Shown: positions 42,313 through 50,685 of the stretch, in pieces | Layout: each line of letters starts with the position of its first letter | Numbering within the stretch: the stretch's first letter is position 1 | Assembly: GCF_014205255.1 (NCBI RefSeq) | Contig: NZ_JACHNE010000001.1 | Span: 744,001-808,000 of the forward strand | Source of the DNA: Streptomyces caelestis | GTDB taxonomy: Bacteria > Actinomycetota > Actinomycetes > Streptomycetales > Streptomycetaceae | DNA: 64,000 nucleotides | Reading direction: 5' to 3' | Translations under genes and position numbers: made by a program | Notes under the pieces: generated by a model | What the model was told of the DNA's origin: nothing | Database searches by the model: none | Seen by the model: only the letters and a program-made list of their open reading frames with translations

Positions 42313-43494
42313 ATGACGACATTCCTCCAGCCGCCCGCGCCCTCCGACCGGGCAACCGACGACAGCGTGCTCGGCCGTGTCCGCGCGCACCTGCCCGAGA
42401 TCGCGGCACGGTCGGCCGAGGCCGAGGCGGCTCGGTCGGTTCCCGCGGAGATCATCACGGCCCTGCGTCACGCCGGCGTGTTCCGCATGAGCCTGCCCAC
42501 GGCATGGGGCGGCTCGCAGCTCGACCTGGTGGAGAGCGCACGAGTGGTCCGGGAGATCTCGCGTGCCGACGGCTCGACCGGCTGGACCGTTCAGGCCGCC
42601 TCGATGGCCTGGTTCTTCGTGCGGTCGCTGCCTCGGGAGACGCTTGAGAGAGAGGTCTTCGGCGACGGCGCCGACCTGATGCTCCGTGGGGCGATCGCCC
42701 CGAAGGGGACCGCGACGCCGGTGGCGGGCGGCTACCGGATCAGTGGCCGCTGGCCGCTGGCCAGCGGCTCGTTCACCCCGGACTGGATGCTCGCGGGCTT
42801 CGTGGTCGAGGGCGCGCCCCCGCTGCCCGACGGGCGCCCCGACCTGCGCGTCGCGCTGATCCGCCCCGAGCACGTGACCTTCCTCGACACGTGGGACGCG
42901 GTGGGCCTGCGCGCCACACAGAGCACCGACTTCACCATGGACGACGTCTTCGTGCCGGAGCGCTTCACGGGCCCTCTGTCGGGCGGCAACAACATCCCCG
43001 CTCCCTTCTACAACCTGCCGTACACGGCCACGGGCGCCTCGCACGACGCCGTCATCGTCGGCTGTCTGGAGGGTGCGCTGGGCGATCTCGCCGAACTGGC
43101 CGCCACCAAGCGGCCGGCGTTCAACCCGAGGGCGGTCATCGGTGAGGATCCGGTGTTCCAGGAGAGGTTCGCCGAGCTGCACCTGCGTACGACGGCGCTC
43201 AACGCCCTGCTGGAGCGGACCGGCCGTACGGTCATGGACCGGGCCCTGGCAGGAGAGGAGCCCACCCCGGCAGAGTGGTTCGGCTACACCGGCAGCCATC
43301 AGCACATCCATCACGAGGGCATCCGGATACTCAACGAGATCATGACGCTGTCGGGCAGCTCCGGGCTCTACAGCTCCAGCCCCCTGCAGCGTCGCTGGCG
43401 CGATGTCCGCTGTGTCTCCCAGCACGTGGCCGGCAACAACGGTTCGATGCGTCGCCTGGGCGCGGTCCTGTCGGGTCAGGAGGTCACCGGATGA
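42313..43494 (+). CDS. Flavin-dependent monooxygenase, acyl-CoA dehydrogenase fold (HsaA/HpaB-like)
   Basis: 393 residues. Acyl-CoA-dehydrogenase fold used by two-component hydroxylases: N-terminal helices IITALRHAGVFRMSLPTAWG, middle beta domain GAIAPKGTATPVAGGYRISG and RWPLASGSFTPDWMLAG, C-terminal helices with LNEIMTLSGSSGLYSSSPLQ and RRWRDVRCVSQH. The catalytic Glu of true acyl-CoA dehydrogenases is not evident. The stop overlaps the start of a flavin reductase (ATGA), the classic oxygenase-reductase pair. Predicted to hydroxylate an aromatic or CoA-linked substrate with reduced flavin and O2. Confidence 0.87.
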   Translation: MTTFLQPPAPSDRATDDSVLGRVRAHLPEIAARSAEAEAARSVPAEIITALRHAGVFRMSLPTAWGGSQLDLVESARVVREISRADGSTGWTVQAASMAWFFVRSLPRETLEREVFGDGADLMLRGAIAPKGTATPVAGGYRISGRWPLASGSFTPDWMLAGFVVEGAPPLPDGRPDLRVALIRPEHVTFLDTWDAVGLRATQSTDFTMDDVFVPERFTGPLSGGNNIPAPFYNLPYTATGASHDAVIVGCLEGALGDLAELAATKRPAFNPRAVIGEDPVFQERFAELHLRTTALNALLERTGRTVMDRALAGEEPTPAEWFGYTGSHQHIHHEGIRILNEIMTLSGSSGLYSSSPLQRRWRDVRCVSQHVAGNNGSMRRLGAVLSGQEVTG

Positions 43495-43985
43495 GCCCGC
43501 TCGTCGCGACACCGATGGATCCCGCCGTGCTGCGCCAGGCGTTCGGCTGTTTCCCGTCCGGGGTGACAGCCCTGTGCGCGCTCGACTCCGGTACGCCGGT
43601 GGGCATGGCCGCGAGTACGTTCACCCCGGTCTCCCTCGACCCCCCACTGGTGTCGGTCTGTGTCCAGGACACCTCGTCGACCTGGCCGAAGCTGCGCCGG
43701 CAGAGCCGTCTGGGCCTGAGCGTGCTGGCCGAGGGACAGGACCTGGTCTGCCGCTCACTGGCCGGAAAAGGCGGGGACCGGTTCGCGGAGGTCGACTGGG
43801 AGGCCGGCGAGGGCGGAAGCGTGTACATCCGCCATGCCAACCTCTGGTTGGACTGCTCGCTTCACGCGGAGTTCCCCGCAGGGGACCACACCATCGTCGT
43901 GCTGGAGATCCACGGCCTGAAGGCCGAACCCGACCGTGCGCCGCTGGTCTTCCACGGCAGCCGCTTCCGGCGCCTGGCCGCTTGA
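43491..43985 (+). CDS. Flavin reductase (HpaC/HsaB-like), monooxygenase partner
   Basis: 164 residues; ATG overlaps the upstream TGA by four bases. FMN-binding split-barrel: FGCFPSGVTALCALDSGTPV, GMAASTFTPVSLDPPLVSVC, SRLGLSVLAEGQDLVCRSLA and DHTIVVLEIHGLKAEP near the end. Supplies FMNH2 or FADH2 to the preceding monooxygenase using NAD(P)H. Followed by a strong terminator, so the pair is a two-gene operon. Confidence 0.92.
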   Translation: MSPLVATPMDPAVLRQAFGCFPSGVTALCALDSGTPVGMAASTFTPVSLDPPLVSVCVQDTSSTWPKLRRQSRLGLSVLAEGQDLVCRSLAGKGGDRFAEVDWEAGEGGSVYIRHANLWLDCSLHAEFPAGDHTIVVLEIHGLKAEPDRAPLVFHGSRFRRLAA

Positions 43986-44080
43986 CGACCGGTTGACCGG
44001 CCAGCGGGAGCTCCCTGGCCTGCTCCGCGCACGCAACCCAGGTCGAGGAGTTCCCGCTGCCCTTCTTCACTGGCGGCGCC

Positions 44081-44116
44081 GCGGCAGCCAGTGCCGTGGC
44101 AGGCACTGGCTGCCGC
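44081..44116. terminator. Perfect hairpin terminator between convergent genes
   Basis: 15-bp perfect arms (44081-44095, 44102-44116) around loop GTGGCA, between the flavin reductase stop (43985) and the stop of the unknown gene (44121). Likely bidirectional. Confidence 0.85.
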
Positions 44117-44120
44117 AGCA

Positions 44121-44720
44121 CTAGAACAGGATGCACGTCGTCCAGTCGGGCGGGAGCGGCGACGCGGTGGCCTGTGCGGCCGCGGGCGGAGGCGGGGTGT
44201 AGCGGGGCGGCGGGGCGGGGTGCAGACCGAACAGCGAACCGGCGGCCTCCGCGAACGCCGCGGCGCATCGCACTGCCGCCTCCGGCGGGACAGCCATCCG
44301 CCGCAGGGCCCCGGCGCACGCGTCCTCCACCAGGTCCAGCTGTCTCGACAGCTCGACCGGCCGGTCCGGGCGGCCGTCGCCCGCCAGGTCGGTCAGCAGC
44401 TCTCGTGCCTTGTGCTGCACAGCGGCCAGAGCGTCCCATCCCCGTGACCGGAGTACCGGCCGGAGTCCCTCGGCCCCGGCGACGGGCAGGCCGAGGGCTT
44501 CGTGGAACTGATCGCCGATGCGGACGTGCCACAGTGTCAGCTCACCGGACCGATCGGCTTGAAGGCCGGCGAGAACGACGAGCAGGGCCGCCGCTCCCGT
44601 CGCCCAGTCGTCGAACCCATCCGCCCCTCGTGGAGAGCCGGGCTGGAGGAAGGGGCGGAGTGAGTCGAGGGCCTGTGCGGCCGATTCAGCCGCACTCTGG
44701 CAGGCGTGGTCAGTGGGCAT
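44121..44720 (-). CDS. Hypothetical protein, mainly helical
   Basis: 199 residues from ATG 44720. Codon use is like the neighbours (strong G/C at third positions), so I take it as real. No recognised domain: an N-terminal helical segment (SAAESAAQALDSLRPFLQ), a hydrophobic helix (WATGAAALLVVLAGLQADRS), further helices (ALAAVQHKARELLTDLAGDG, LSRQLDLVEDACAGALRRMA) and a Pro/Ala-rich tail ending CILF. Downstream of the ETF operon on the same strand, 152 bases after its last stop. Function unknown. Confidence 0.6.
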   Translation of the reverse strand: MPTDHACQSAAESAAQALDSLRPFLQPGSPRGADGFDDWATGAAALLVVLAGLQADRSGELTLWHVRIGDQFHEALGLPVAGAEGLRPVLRSRGWDALAAVQHKARELLTDLAGDGRPDRPVELSRQLDLVEDACAGALRRMAVPPEAAVRCAAAFAEAAGSLFGLHPAPPPRYTPPPPAAAQATASPLPPDWTTCILF

Positions 44721-44872
44721 GGGTACGTCACCGCTTCGTCGAGGTGGCTGGCCGGGTCGGGGTGAGCCTTGTTGCAGGCGGTTGGTCCGGGGACCGACCC
44801 TCTGCGAGGGCTTGGAGGATCTGCCACCGCCCAGCCGAGCACCCCCTGCTCCCCAGCCGACGGCGCACCACG

Positions 44873-45838
44873 TCAGCCGGCTGCGCGGCGGGCTGCCACT
44901 TCCTGCGTGAGCTGGGGCGCCACCGCGAACAGGTCTCCCACCACGGCGTAGTCGGCGAGGCCGAGAATCGGGGCCTCCGGGTCCTTGTTGACGGCGACGA
45001 TCGTCTTGGAGGTCTGCATCCCGGCGAGGTGCTGGATGGCCCCGGAGATACCCAGGGCGACGTACAGCTGCGGGGAGACGGACTTTCCGGTCTGCCCGAC
45101 CTGGAAGTGGTGCGGGTAGTACCCGGCGTCCACCGCGGCACGCGAGGCGCCCACCGCACCGCCCAGGGCGTCGGCCAGCTCCTCCACCACCTTGAAGCCC
45201 ACCGCTCCCCCGACACCACGGCCGCCGGAGACGACGACGCTCGCCTCGGTGAGCCCCGGCCGGTCGCCCGTGAGTGCGGCGCCCCTGGCAGTGATACGGG
45301 CGGACGCGGCGGGGTCGGCCGTAGGCAGGGCGAGCGTCCGCTGCACGGCCTGCCCCGGACGCTCCTCCGTTTCGAAGGCCCCCGGGCGTACGGTGATCAC
45401 CGGTACGCCCTGGGTGACCTGCGAGCGCACGGTGTACGACCCGCCGAAGACGATCTGGGTGGCCACCCCGGAGGAGTCCAGGTCGACCGCGTCGATCAGC
45501 AGCCCGGCGTCCAGCCGCGCGGCGAGACGCCCGGCCACCTCGTTGCCGTCCGCCGTCGCGGAGACCAGCACGGCGGCGGGAGAGGCTTCCCGGACCGCGA
45601 GCTGAAGGGCATCGACAGCGGGCGTGGCCAGGAACTCGGCCGCGTCGGTGGATTCCGCCGCGTGGACGGTTGTGGCGCCGTACCGGGCCAGGGACTCCGC
45701 GAGGCGGGCCGCTGTGCCGGGAGTTCCCACGACGACTGCGGCCGGGTTTCCCAACCGCCGTGCGGCGGACAGGAGTTCGTACGTGGACTTGTGGACGCGT
45801 TCCCCGTCGTGGTCGACGAGGACGAGGACATCGGGCAT
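44873..45838 (-). CDS. etfA: Electron transfer flavoprotein, alpha subunit
   Basis: 321 residues. N-terminal nucleotide-like domain (PDVLVLVDHDGERVHKSTYE) and the C-terminal FAD-binding domain with VVSGGRGVGGAVGFKVVEEL, AGYYPHHFQVGQTGKSVSPQ, YVALGISGAIQHLAGMQTSK and AVNKDPEAPILGLADYAVVG, the ETF-alpha signature. Accepts electrons from acyl-CoA dehydrogenases together with EtfB and passes them to the quinone pool. Last gene of the operon 49668-44873. It is a pathway-linked ETF, separate from any housekeeping copy elsewhere. Confidence 0.95.
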   Translation of the reverse strand: MPDVLVLVDHDGERVHKSTYELLSAARRLGNPAAVVVGTPGTAARLAESLARYGATTVHAAESTDAAEFLATPAVDALQLAVREASPAAVLVSATADGNEVAGRLAARLDAGLLIDAVDLDSSGVATQIVFGGSYTVRSQVTQGVPVITVRPGAFETEERPGQAVQRTLALPTADPAASARITARGAALTGDRPGLTEASVVVSGGRGVGGAVGFKVVEELADALGGAVGASRAAVDAGYYPHHFQVGQTGKSVSPQLYVALGISGAIQHLAGMQTSKTIVAVNKDPEAPILGLADYAVVGDLFAVAPQLTQEVAARRAAG

Positions 45839-45872
45839 GGGATGCCTGCTTCTTGTTGCGGAGCGATTCGAT

Positions 45873-46655
45873 TCAGAGGAGCTTCAGGGCAATCAGGTGT
45901 TCGATGAGCTGCCGGCCGGCCGAGCCGTCGTCCGTGACACGGATCCCTGCGGCCCGGGCCGGACGCGGGACGGCCTCCATCACGCGGGTGCGGGTCACCC
46001 GGACCCCGGCGTCATCCGCGTCGGGGAACAGGTCGTCGAGGTCGACCGTCTCCACCGACTTCTTCTTGGCGGCCATGATCCCCTTGAACGAGGGGTAGCG
46101 CGGCTCGTTGATCTTCTCGGTGACGCTGGCCAGCGCGGGCAGCGATGCCTCCAGCGTCGCCCAGCCGCTGTCGGTCTCGCGTTCGGCTCGCACGCGTCCT
46201 CCGTCCACGTCCAGTTCGCGCGCATGTGTCAGCTGCGGCAGACCGAGCAGGTCGGCGACGATGGCGGGGACCGCGCTCGCCTGTCCGTCGGTGGTCGCGT
46301 CGCCCGCCAGGACCAGGTCGACGTCCTCCACCGTCCGCACGGCGGCCGCCAGCACCTTGGCGGTGGTCACCACGTCGGCGCCGTGGAGCCGGTCGTCGCA
46401 GATGTGGATCGCGCGGTCGGCACCCATCGCCAGAACCTTGCGGATGGCGTCGAGTGCGGAGTCGGGCCCCATGGACACGACGGTGACCTCGGCGTCCGAC
46501 GACTCCTTCAGCCGCAGGGCCTCTTCCGCGGCGCGTTCATTGATTTCGTCGAGCACCAGGTCGGCGCCCTCGCGGTCAAGGGTGTGGTCGCCGGCGGACA
46601 GGGTGCGTTCGGCTCCGGTGTCCGGGACCTGCTTGACGAGTACGACGATGTTCAC
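45873..46655 (-). CDS. etfB: Electron transfer flavoprotein, beta subunit
   Basis: 260 residues. Starts NIVVLVKQVPDTGAERTLSA; has INERAAEEALRLKE, VLAGDATTDGQASAVPAIVA and LPQLTHARELDVDG, the ETF-beta pattern with the AMP-binding region. Precedes etfA by 34 bases and follows the acyl-CoA dehydrogenase by 25 bases. Forms the FAD/AMP heterodimer with EtfA and serves the dehydrogenase next door. Confidence 0.95.
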   Translation of the reverse strand: MNIVVLVKQVPDTGAERTLSAGDHTLDREGADLVLDEINERAAEEALRLKESSDAEVTVVSMGPDSALDAIRKVLAMGADRAIHICDDRLHGADVVTTAKVLAAAVRTVEDVDLVLAGDATTDGQASAVPAIVADLLGLPQLTHARELDVDGGRVRAERETDSGWATLEASLPALASVTEKINEPRYPSFKGIMAAKKKSVETVDLDDLFPDADDAGVRVTRTRVMEAVPRPARAAGIRVTDDGSAGRQLIEHLIALKLL

Positions 46656-46680
46656 GGTCGTCTTCCTTCAGCCGGGGCGG

Positions 46681-47856
46681 TCAGCGGAACGCCGGGTATC
46701 CGGTGATCGCCTGACCGACGACCAGCGTGTGCATCTCGTTGGTGCCTTCGTAGGTCATCACCGACTCCAGGTTGTTGGCGTGGCGCAGCGGCGAGTACTC
46801 CAGGGAGATGCCGTTGGCCCCCAGCACTGAGCGGCATTCGCGCGCGATGGCGATCGCTTCCCGCACGTTGTTGAGCTTGCCGACGCTGATCTGCTCGGGC
46901 CGGATGCGGTGCTGGTCCTTGAGCCGGCCCAGATGGACGGCGAGCAGTGCGGCGTTGCCCAGGGACACGCTCATGTCGGCGAGCTTCTTCTGGGTGAGCT
47001 GGAAGGCGCTGATCGGCTTGTCGAACTGCACGCGCGAGTCGGCGTACTCGATGGCCGCCTGGAGCGAGTCACGGGCCGCGCCGACCGCGCCGAACAGGAT
47101 GCCGAAGCGGGCCTCGTTCAGGCAGGACAGCGGTCCGCGCAGGCCCTCCGCCAGCGGCAGCCGCGCCGATTCCGGCAGCCGTACGTTGTCGAAGTACAGC
47201 TCGGAGGTGATCGAGGCGCGCAGCGACATCTTCTGCTTGATGTCCTGCGTGGTGAAGCCGGGGGTGCCACGCGGCACGAGGAAGCCACGGACGCCGTCCT
47301 CGGTCTGCGCCCAGACGGTGGCCACATCGGCGATGCCGCCATTGGTGATCCACATCTTGGAACCGTTCAGGATCCAGTCACCGCCGTCGCGGACGGCCCG
47401 AGTGCGCATCCCGGAAGGGTTGCTGCCGAAGTCGGGCTCGGTCAGACCGAAGCAGCCGATCGCCTCACCGGCGGCCAGCCGGGGCAACCACTGAAGCTTC
47501 TGCTCCTCCGAACCCCACTTCCAGATGGAGAACATCGACAGCGAGCCCTGCACGGAGACGAAGCTGCGGAAACCGGAGTCCGCCGCCTCAAGCTCCAGGC
47601 AGGCCAGGCCGTAGGAGACGGCGTTGGTGCCGGCGCAGCCGTAGCCCTCCAGATGCATCCCGAGTACGCCCAACTTGCCAAGTTCAGGGGCGAGTTCGCG
47701 GGCGAAGTGCGCGTTTTCGAACCACTCGCCGAGGTGCGGGCGCACCCGGTCGGCGAGGAACTTGGCGACGGTGGCCTGGATCTCCCGTTCCTCGTCGGTG
47801 AGGGTGGAGGAGAAGTCGAGCAGGTCGAGCGGGTCCTTCAGCGGCTTGCGGCTCAT
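46681..47856 (-). CDS. Acyl-CoA dehydrogenase, glutaryl-CoA dehydrogenase type
   Basis: 391 residues from ATG 47856, with AGGAG six bases upstream; the frame is open further but without coding character. FAD contacts: CFGLTEPDFGSNPSGMRTRA and WILNGSKMWITNGGIADVAT. The C-terminal block MTYEGTNEMHTLVVGQAITG carries the base Glu in the glutaryl-CoA dehydrogenase position. Glutaryl-CoA dehydrogenases both oxidise and decarboxylate; the substrate here could be glutaryl-CoA or a related dicarboxyl-CoA. A CaiB-type CoA transferase directly upstream could form the CoA ester, a pairing known for glutarate use. Confidence 0.9.
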   Translation of the reverse strand: MSRKPLKDPLDLLDFSSTLTDEEREIQATVAKFLADRVRPHLGEWFENAHFARELAPELGKLGVLGMHLEGYGCAGTNAVSYGLACLELEAADSGFRSFVSVQGSLSMFSIWKWGSEEQKLQWLPRLAAGEAIGCFGLTEPDFGSNPSGMRTRAVRDGGDWILNGSKMWITNGGIADVATVWAQTEDGVRGFLVPRGTPGFTTQDIKQKMSLRASITSELYFDNVRLPESARLPLAEGLRGPLSCLNEARFGILFGAVGAARDSLQAAIEYADSRVQFDKPISAFQLTQKKLADMSVSLGNAALLAVHLGRLKDQHRIRPEQISVGKLNNVREAIAIARECRSVLGANGISLEYSPLRHANNLESVMTYEGTNEMHTLVVGQAITGYPAFR

Positions 47857-47920
47857 CGTGGGCTCCTGGCGGTGACGGTGGTGGGTGAGGTCGGGGTGCT
47901 GGTGTCGAGGCGGGAATCGG

Positions 47921-49168
47921 TCACGTGGCCGATCCGTCCGGTTCGGTGGCGGAGTCGGAAAAACGGTCGAGGATGTCCGCGGTGTGCTGGCCAAGGCGTG
48001 GCGGCGGCAGGCGGTACTGCGCGGGTGTGCCGCTCAGCGCGATGGGGCTCGCGACCTGACGGGAGGGCGTGCCCTCCGCCCCGTCGGCGGGTGCGGCGGG
48101 GATGTCGACGATGCCGGGAAGGCCGAGCTTCGCCGCGAAGGCGAATGCCTCGTCGAGGGTGTTGACCGGTCCGGCGGGCACACCCGCAGCCAGCAGGACG
48201 GCCGACCAGTGGTCGGCGCCGGCGGCGCCCAGCCGTTCGGTCAGCAGGTCCGTGAGTTCGGCGCGGTGGGCGACGCGGTCGGCGTTGGTGCGGAAGCGGT
48301 CGTCCAGCGCGAGACCGGGATCCCCGACGACCTCGGCGAGCGCCGCGAACTGCCGGTCGTTGCCCACCGCGATCGCGATCGGACGATCGGCGGCCGGGAA
48401 GGTCTCGTACGGGGCGATGCTGGGGTGCGCGTTGCCCAGGCGGCCCGGCACCACGCCGGCGACGGCGAACGCCGACGCCTGGTTGACCATGGCCGACAGC
48501 AGCGAGCCGAGCAGGTTCACCTCGACCAGTTGGCCCTCCCCGGTGGCGTCCCGGTGCCGGAGGGCCGCCAGGATGCCCAGCGAGGCGTGCAGGCCGGTGA
48601 TCACGTCGACGAGTGCCACGCCGGCCTTCACCGGCTCCCCGGCCGCGTCTCCGGTCACGCTCATCAGACCGCCGACGGCCTGCACGAGCAGGTCGTATCC
48701 GGGGATCGCCGCGCCCGCACCGCTGCCGAAGCCACTGATCGAGCAGTAGACCAACCCCGGGTGACGGGCGCGCAGTTCGCGAGGGCCGAGCCCCAGCCGC
48801 TCCATCGTGCCGGGACGGAAGTTCTCCACCAGCACGTCGGACTCGGCGACCAGGGCACGGGCCTGTTCCAGACCGGCCTCGGTCGTGAGGTCCAGGACGA
48901 CGGACTTCTTGTTCCGGTTCACGCTCAGGAAGTACGTAGAGGTGCCGTCGTGGTCCGCGGGCGGGTGCCAGGCCCTGGTCTCGTCCCCGGCACCCGGCCT
49001 CTCCACCTTCACCACCTCGGCGCCGAGATCGGCGAGGAGCATCGTGGCGTAGGGCCCTGCGAGAACCCGGGAGAAGTCGGCGATGCGCAGCCCTTCCAGC
49101 GCACCGCGCCCCGCACCTTCGCGGCCGATGCCGGCCCGTTCGTCCGGCGCGTCGTACTGGGTGCCCAC
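47921..49168 (-). CDS. CaiB/BaiF-family (class III) CoA transferase
   Basis: 415 residues from GTG 49168, chosen for AGGAGG four bases upstream; the frame runs open to 49636 but overlaps another gene there. Signature: LRIADFSRVLAGPYATMLLA, DLGAEVVKVERPGAGDETRA, SVNRNKKSVVLDL, ENFRPGTMERLGLG, and GYDLLVQAVGGLMSVTGD with the catalytic Asp (about residue 165). Moves CoA from a donor acyl-CoA to a carboxylic acid via glutamyl/aspartyl-CoA intermediates. Next gene is the glutaryl-CoA-type dehydrogenase, so it probably activates a dicarboxylate. Confidence 0.92.
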   Translation of the reverse strand: MGTQYDAPDERAGIGREGAGRGALEGLRIADFSRVLAGPYATMLLADLGAEVVKVERPGAGDETRAWHPPADHDGTSTYFLSVNRNKKSVVLDLTTEAGLEQARALVAESDVLVENFRPGTMERLGLGPRELRARHPGLVYCSISGFGSGAGAAIPGYDLLVQAVGGLMSVTGDAAGEPVKAGVALVDVITGLHASLGILAALRHRDATGEGQLVEVNLLGSLLSAMVNQASAFAVAGVVPGRLGNAHPSIAPYETFPAADRPIAIAVGNDRQFAALAEVVGDPGLALDDRFRTNADRVAHRAELTDLLTERLGAAGADHWSAVLLAAGVPAGPVNTLDEAFAFAAKLGLPGIVDIPAAPADGAEGTPSRQVASPIALSGTPAQYRLPPPRLGQHTADILDRFSDSATEPDGSAT

Positions 49169-49227
49169 GCACCCTCCTCTCTCGTCGTACCGGCCTGCGA
49201 ACACCGCTCCGTCCGAGCCGTCAGCCC

Positions 49228-49668
49228 TCACCACCAGCGCTCCGGAGATGTCGCCGGGTGGGTGAGCTCGACGACGGGCAGGCCCTGACCGACAGGGGCG
49301 GCCGTCCGTACGACCCTCACCCTCGCGCCGATCCCGACCACGACCGGCTCCGTCCCCGTGACCTGGCAGAGCAGGTTGAAGCCTTCGTCCATCGCGACGA
49401 ACCACGTGTGATGCGGGGCGTGGCCGGTTCGGCGGACGACGGCTCCGGCGCCGGCGCTGCGCTCGCGTCGGAAGCCCGTGGATCCGCAGGCCCGGCAGAA
49501 CGACCGTCGGTAGGCGGGGGTGCCGCACCAGAGGCACCGCTGGAAGAACAGCTCGTGGCCGGCCGCCGGTGCGGCCGGTGCGGCCGGCACGGCGGGCGCG
49601 GTCGTGGTGGCGGCAGCCGCTTCGTACTCCCCGCACTCAGTGGTTTCACGGGTGTCCGTGTGGAGCAT
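49228..49668 (-). CDS. Zinc-ribbon/OB-fold (DUF35-like) acyl-CoA-associated protein
   Basis: 146 residues from ATG 49668, with AGGAGG five bases upstream. After an Ala/Thr/Pro-rich leader (about 15-45) comes the rubredoxin-like zinc ribbon CLWCGTPAYRRSFCRACG and an OB-fold (GAGAVVRRTGHAPHHTWFVA, VVGIGARVRVV). DUF35 proteins bind acyl-CoA or partner with thiolases and enoyl-CoA hydratases. First gene of the five-gene operon; it overlaps nothing but lies 59 bases before the CoA-transferase start. The leader may be a flexible tail. Confidence 0.82.
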   Translation of the reverse strand: MLHTDTRETTECGEYEAAAATTTAPAVPAAPAAPAAGHELFFQRCLWCGTPAYRRSFCRACGSTGFRRERSAGAGAVVRRTGHAPHHTWFVAMDEGFNLLCQVTGTEPVVVGIGARVRVVRTAAPVGQGLPVVELTHPATSPERWW

Positions 49669-49985
49669 CACGACCTCCTGCGCTCAGTTCGATGACCGGA
49701 AAAGGGGGGACCGGAAAAGTGGTGTCAGGCATCCGGTCCGGCTCCCTCACCCTGACCCCGCCGAGGAGTGGCGGTCAACGACGAGCTGACGCAGCTTTGT
49801 GCGCGGAAAACGTTCCATTCACGGAGGTCAGATTCGGTTACCTGGCGTTACTCTCACGGCGTGGCCCCGTCAGCGGTGCGGTGGTTGACCACGTTCAGAA
49901 CCCTGGCCGTGGGCGTAGGCCGGCCCTGTGCGCCGGAGCAGGCAACCGCGGTCTTCACGCAACGGGATGCTGACGGCGGGCGTTC
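49669..49985. other. Intergenic region with the second copy of the composite promoter
   Basis: 317 bases between the zinc-ribbon gene (minus) and the RsbW-like gene (plus). Contains the promoter blocks at 49796-49854, which point to the right. No other feature is evident. Confidence 0.5.
49796..49854 (+). promoter_or_regulatory. Composite promoter, second copy: TTTGTGCGCGGAAAACG - N12 - AGGTCAGA - N16 - TACTCT
   Basis: Identical blocks and spacings to 39908-39966, while the bases between are unrelated, so this is conserved regulatory sequence and not a simple duplication. It points toward the ATPase gene at 49986, yet also lies 128 bases upstream of the divergent acyl-CoA operon (49668). An activator bound at the 17-base block could serve either direction. 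Confidence 0.6.
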
Positions 49986-50396
49986 GTGGACGAACCGGCC
50001 GACGCGACCGCCATGGCGCCGAGGTATAGCCTCGCTGAAGGAGCATCGGCTTCGTGGAGCGGCCATGGAAGGCGAGGCTGGGAAACCGTCTCATCGGATC
50101 TCGAGCTGGCCGTCACCGAACTGGTCACCAACGCGCTCGTCCACGCCGACAGCGAGGTCGAGGTCCGGCTGCGCGAGTACGCCGACCGGCTGCGCGTGGA
50201 CGTGCGCGACTCCGACCCTCGGCCTCCGCTGCCTGCACCCGTGCTCCAATCTGGTGAGACCGACCGCGAGTCGGAACACGGCCGTGGACTGCTCATCGTC
50301 GACGCCCTGGCCTCGTCCTGGGGCAACTCCCCCAGCGGGCGCGGCAAGTCGGTCTGGTTCGAGCTGACCAGACCGCCCGCATCGGAACGGGACTGA
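49986..50396 (+). CDS. RsbW-like ATP-binding protein (anti-sigma/HATPase_c_2 family)
   Basis: 136 residues from GTG 49986; ATG 50013 is an alternative. GHKL ATPase boxes: N-box DLELAVTELVTNALVHA, G1 RVDVRDSDPRPPLPAP, G2 ESEHGRGLLIVDALASSWGN and end SGRGKSVWFEL. Typical single-domain streptomycete regulator that binds ATP and may phosphorylate or sequester an anti-sigma antagonist. The first about 30 residues (APRYSLAEGASASWSGHG) are poorer matches than the rest, perhaps reflecting local frameshifts. No sigma factor or antagonist gene adjoins it. Confidence 0.75.
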   Translation: MDEPADATAMAPRYSLAEGASASWSGHGRRGWETVSSDLELAVTELVTNALVHADSEVEVRLREYADRLRVDVRDSDPRPPLPAPVLQSGETDRESEHGRGLLIVDALASSWGNSPSGRGKSVWFELTRPPASERD

Positions 50397-50685
50397 ACCC
50401 GGTCGCATCGGCGAGGCGCCCGAGCCGGCTGCTTCCACCGACCGAAGCAGCCGAACGCCCCGCCGGGTGTCGGGGACACGAAGAACGCCAAAGCCGCAGC
50501 CAAGGGCAAGAAGACGAGCGAGGTTGACACTCGACACCCAGGTGTCGGGTACCGCCCGATGGCTCGGATCTACATCTCGTACGCCGAGGTGTACCGCGTC
50601 ACGCTGGCCGGCACCCGCGACGCTCCCCGGCGTCATTGCCCAGCAGGGGGCATGGTTTCCGCTCCGGCAGAGGTGATCGGCGGCT
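50397..50685. other. Decayed stretch with a short unassigned open frame
   Basis: One plus frame reads GDTKNAKAAAKGKKTSEVDT and later MARIYISYAEVYRVTLAGTR (ATG 50559) to TAG 50685-50687. Coding-like but matching nothing I recognise; no ribosome site. Could be the end of a vanished gene. Confidence 0.3.
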
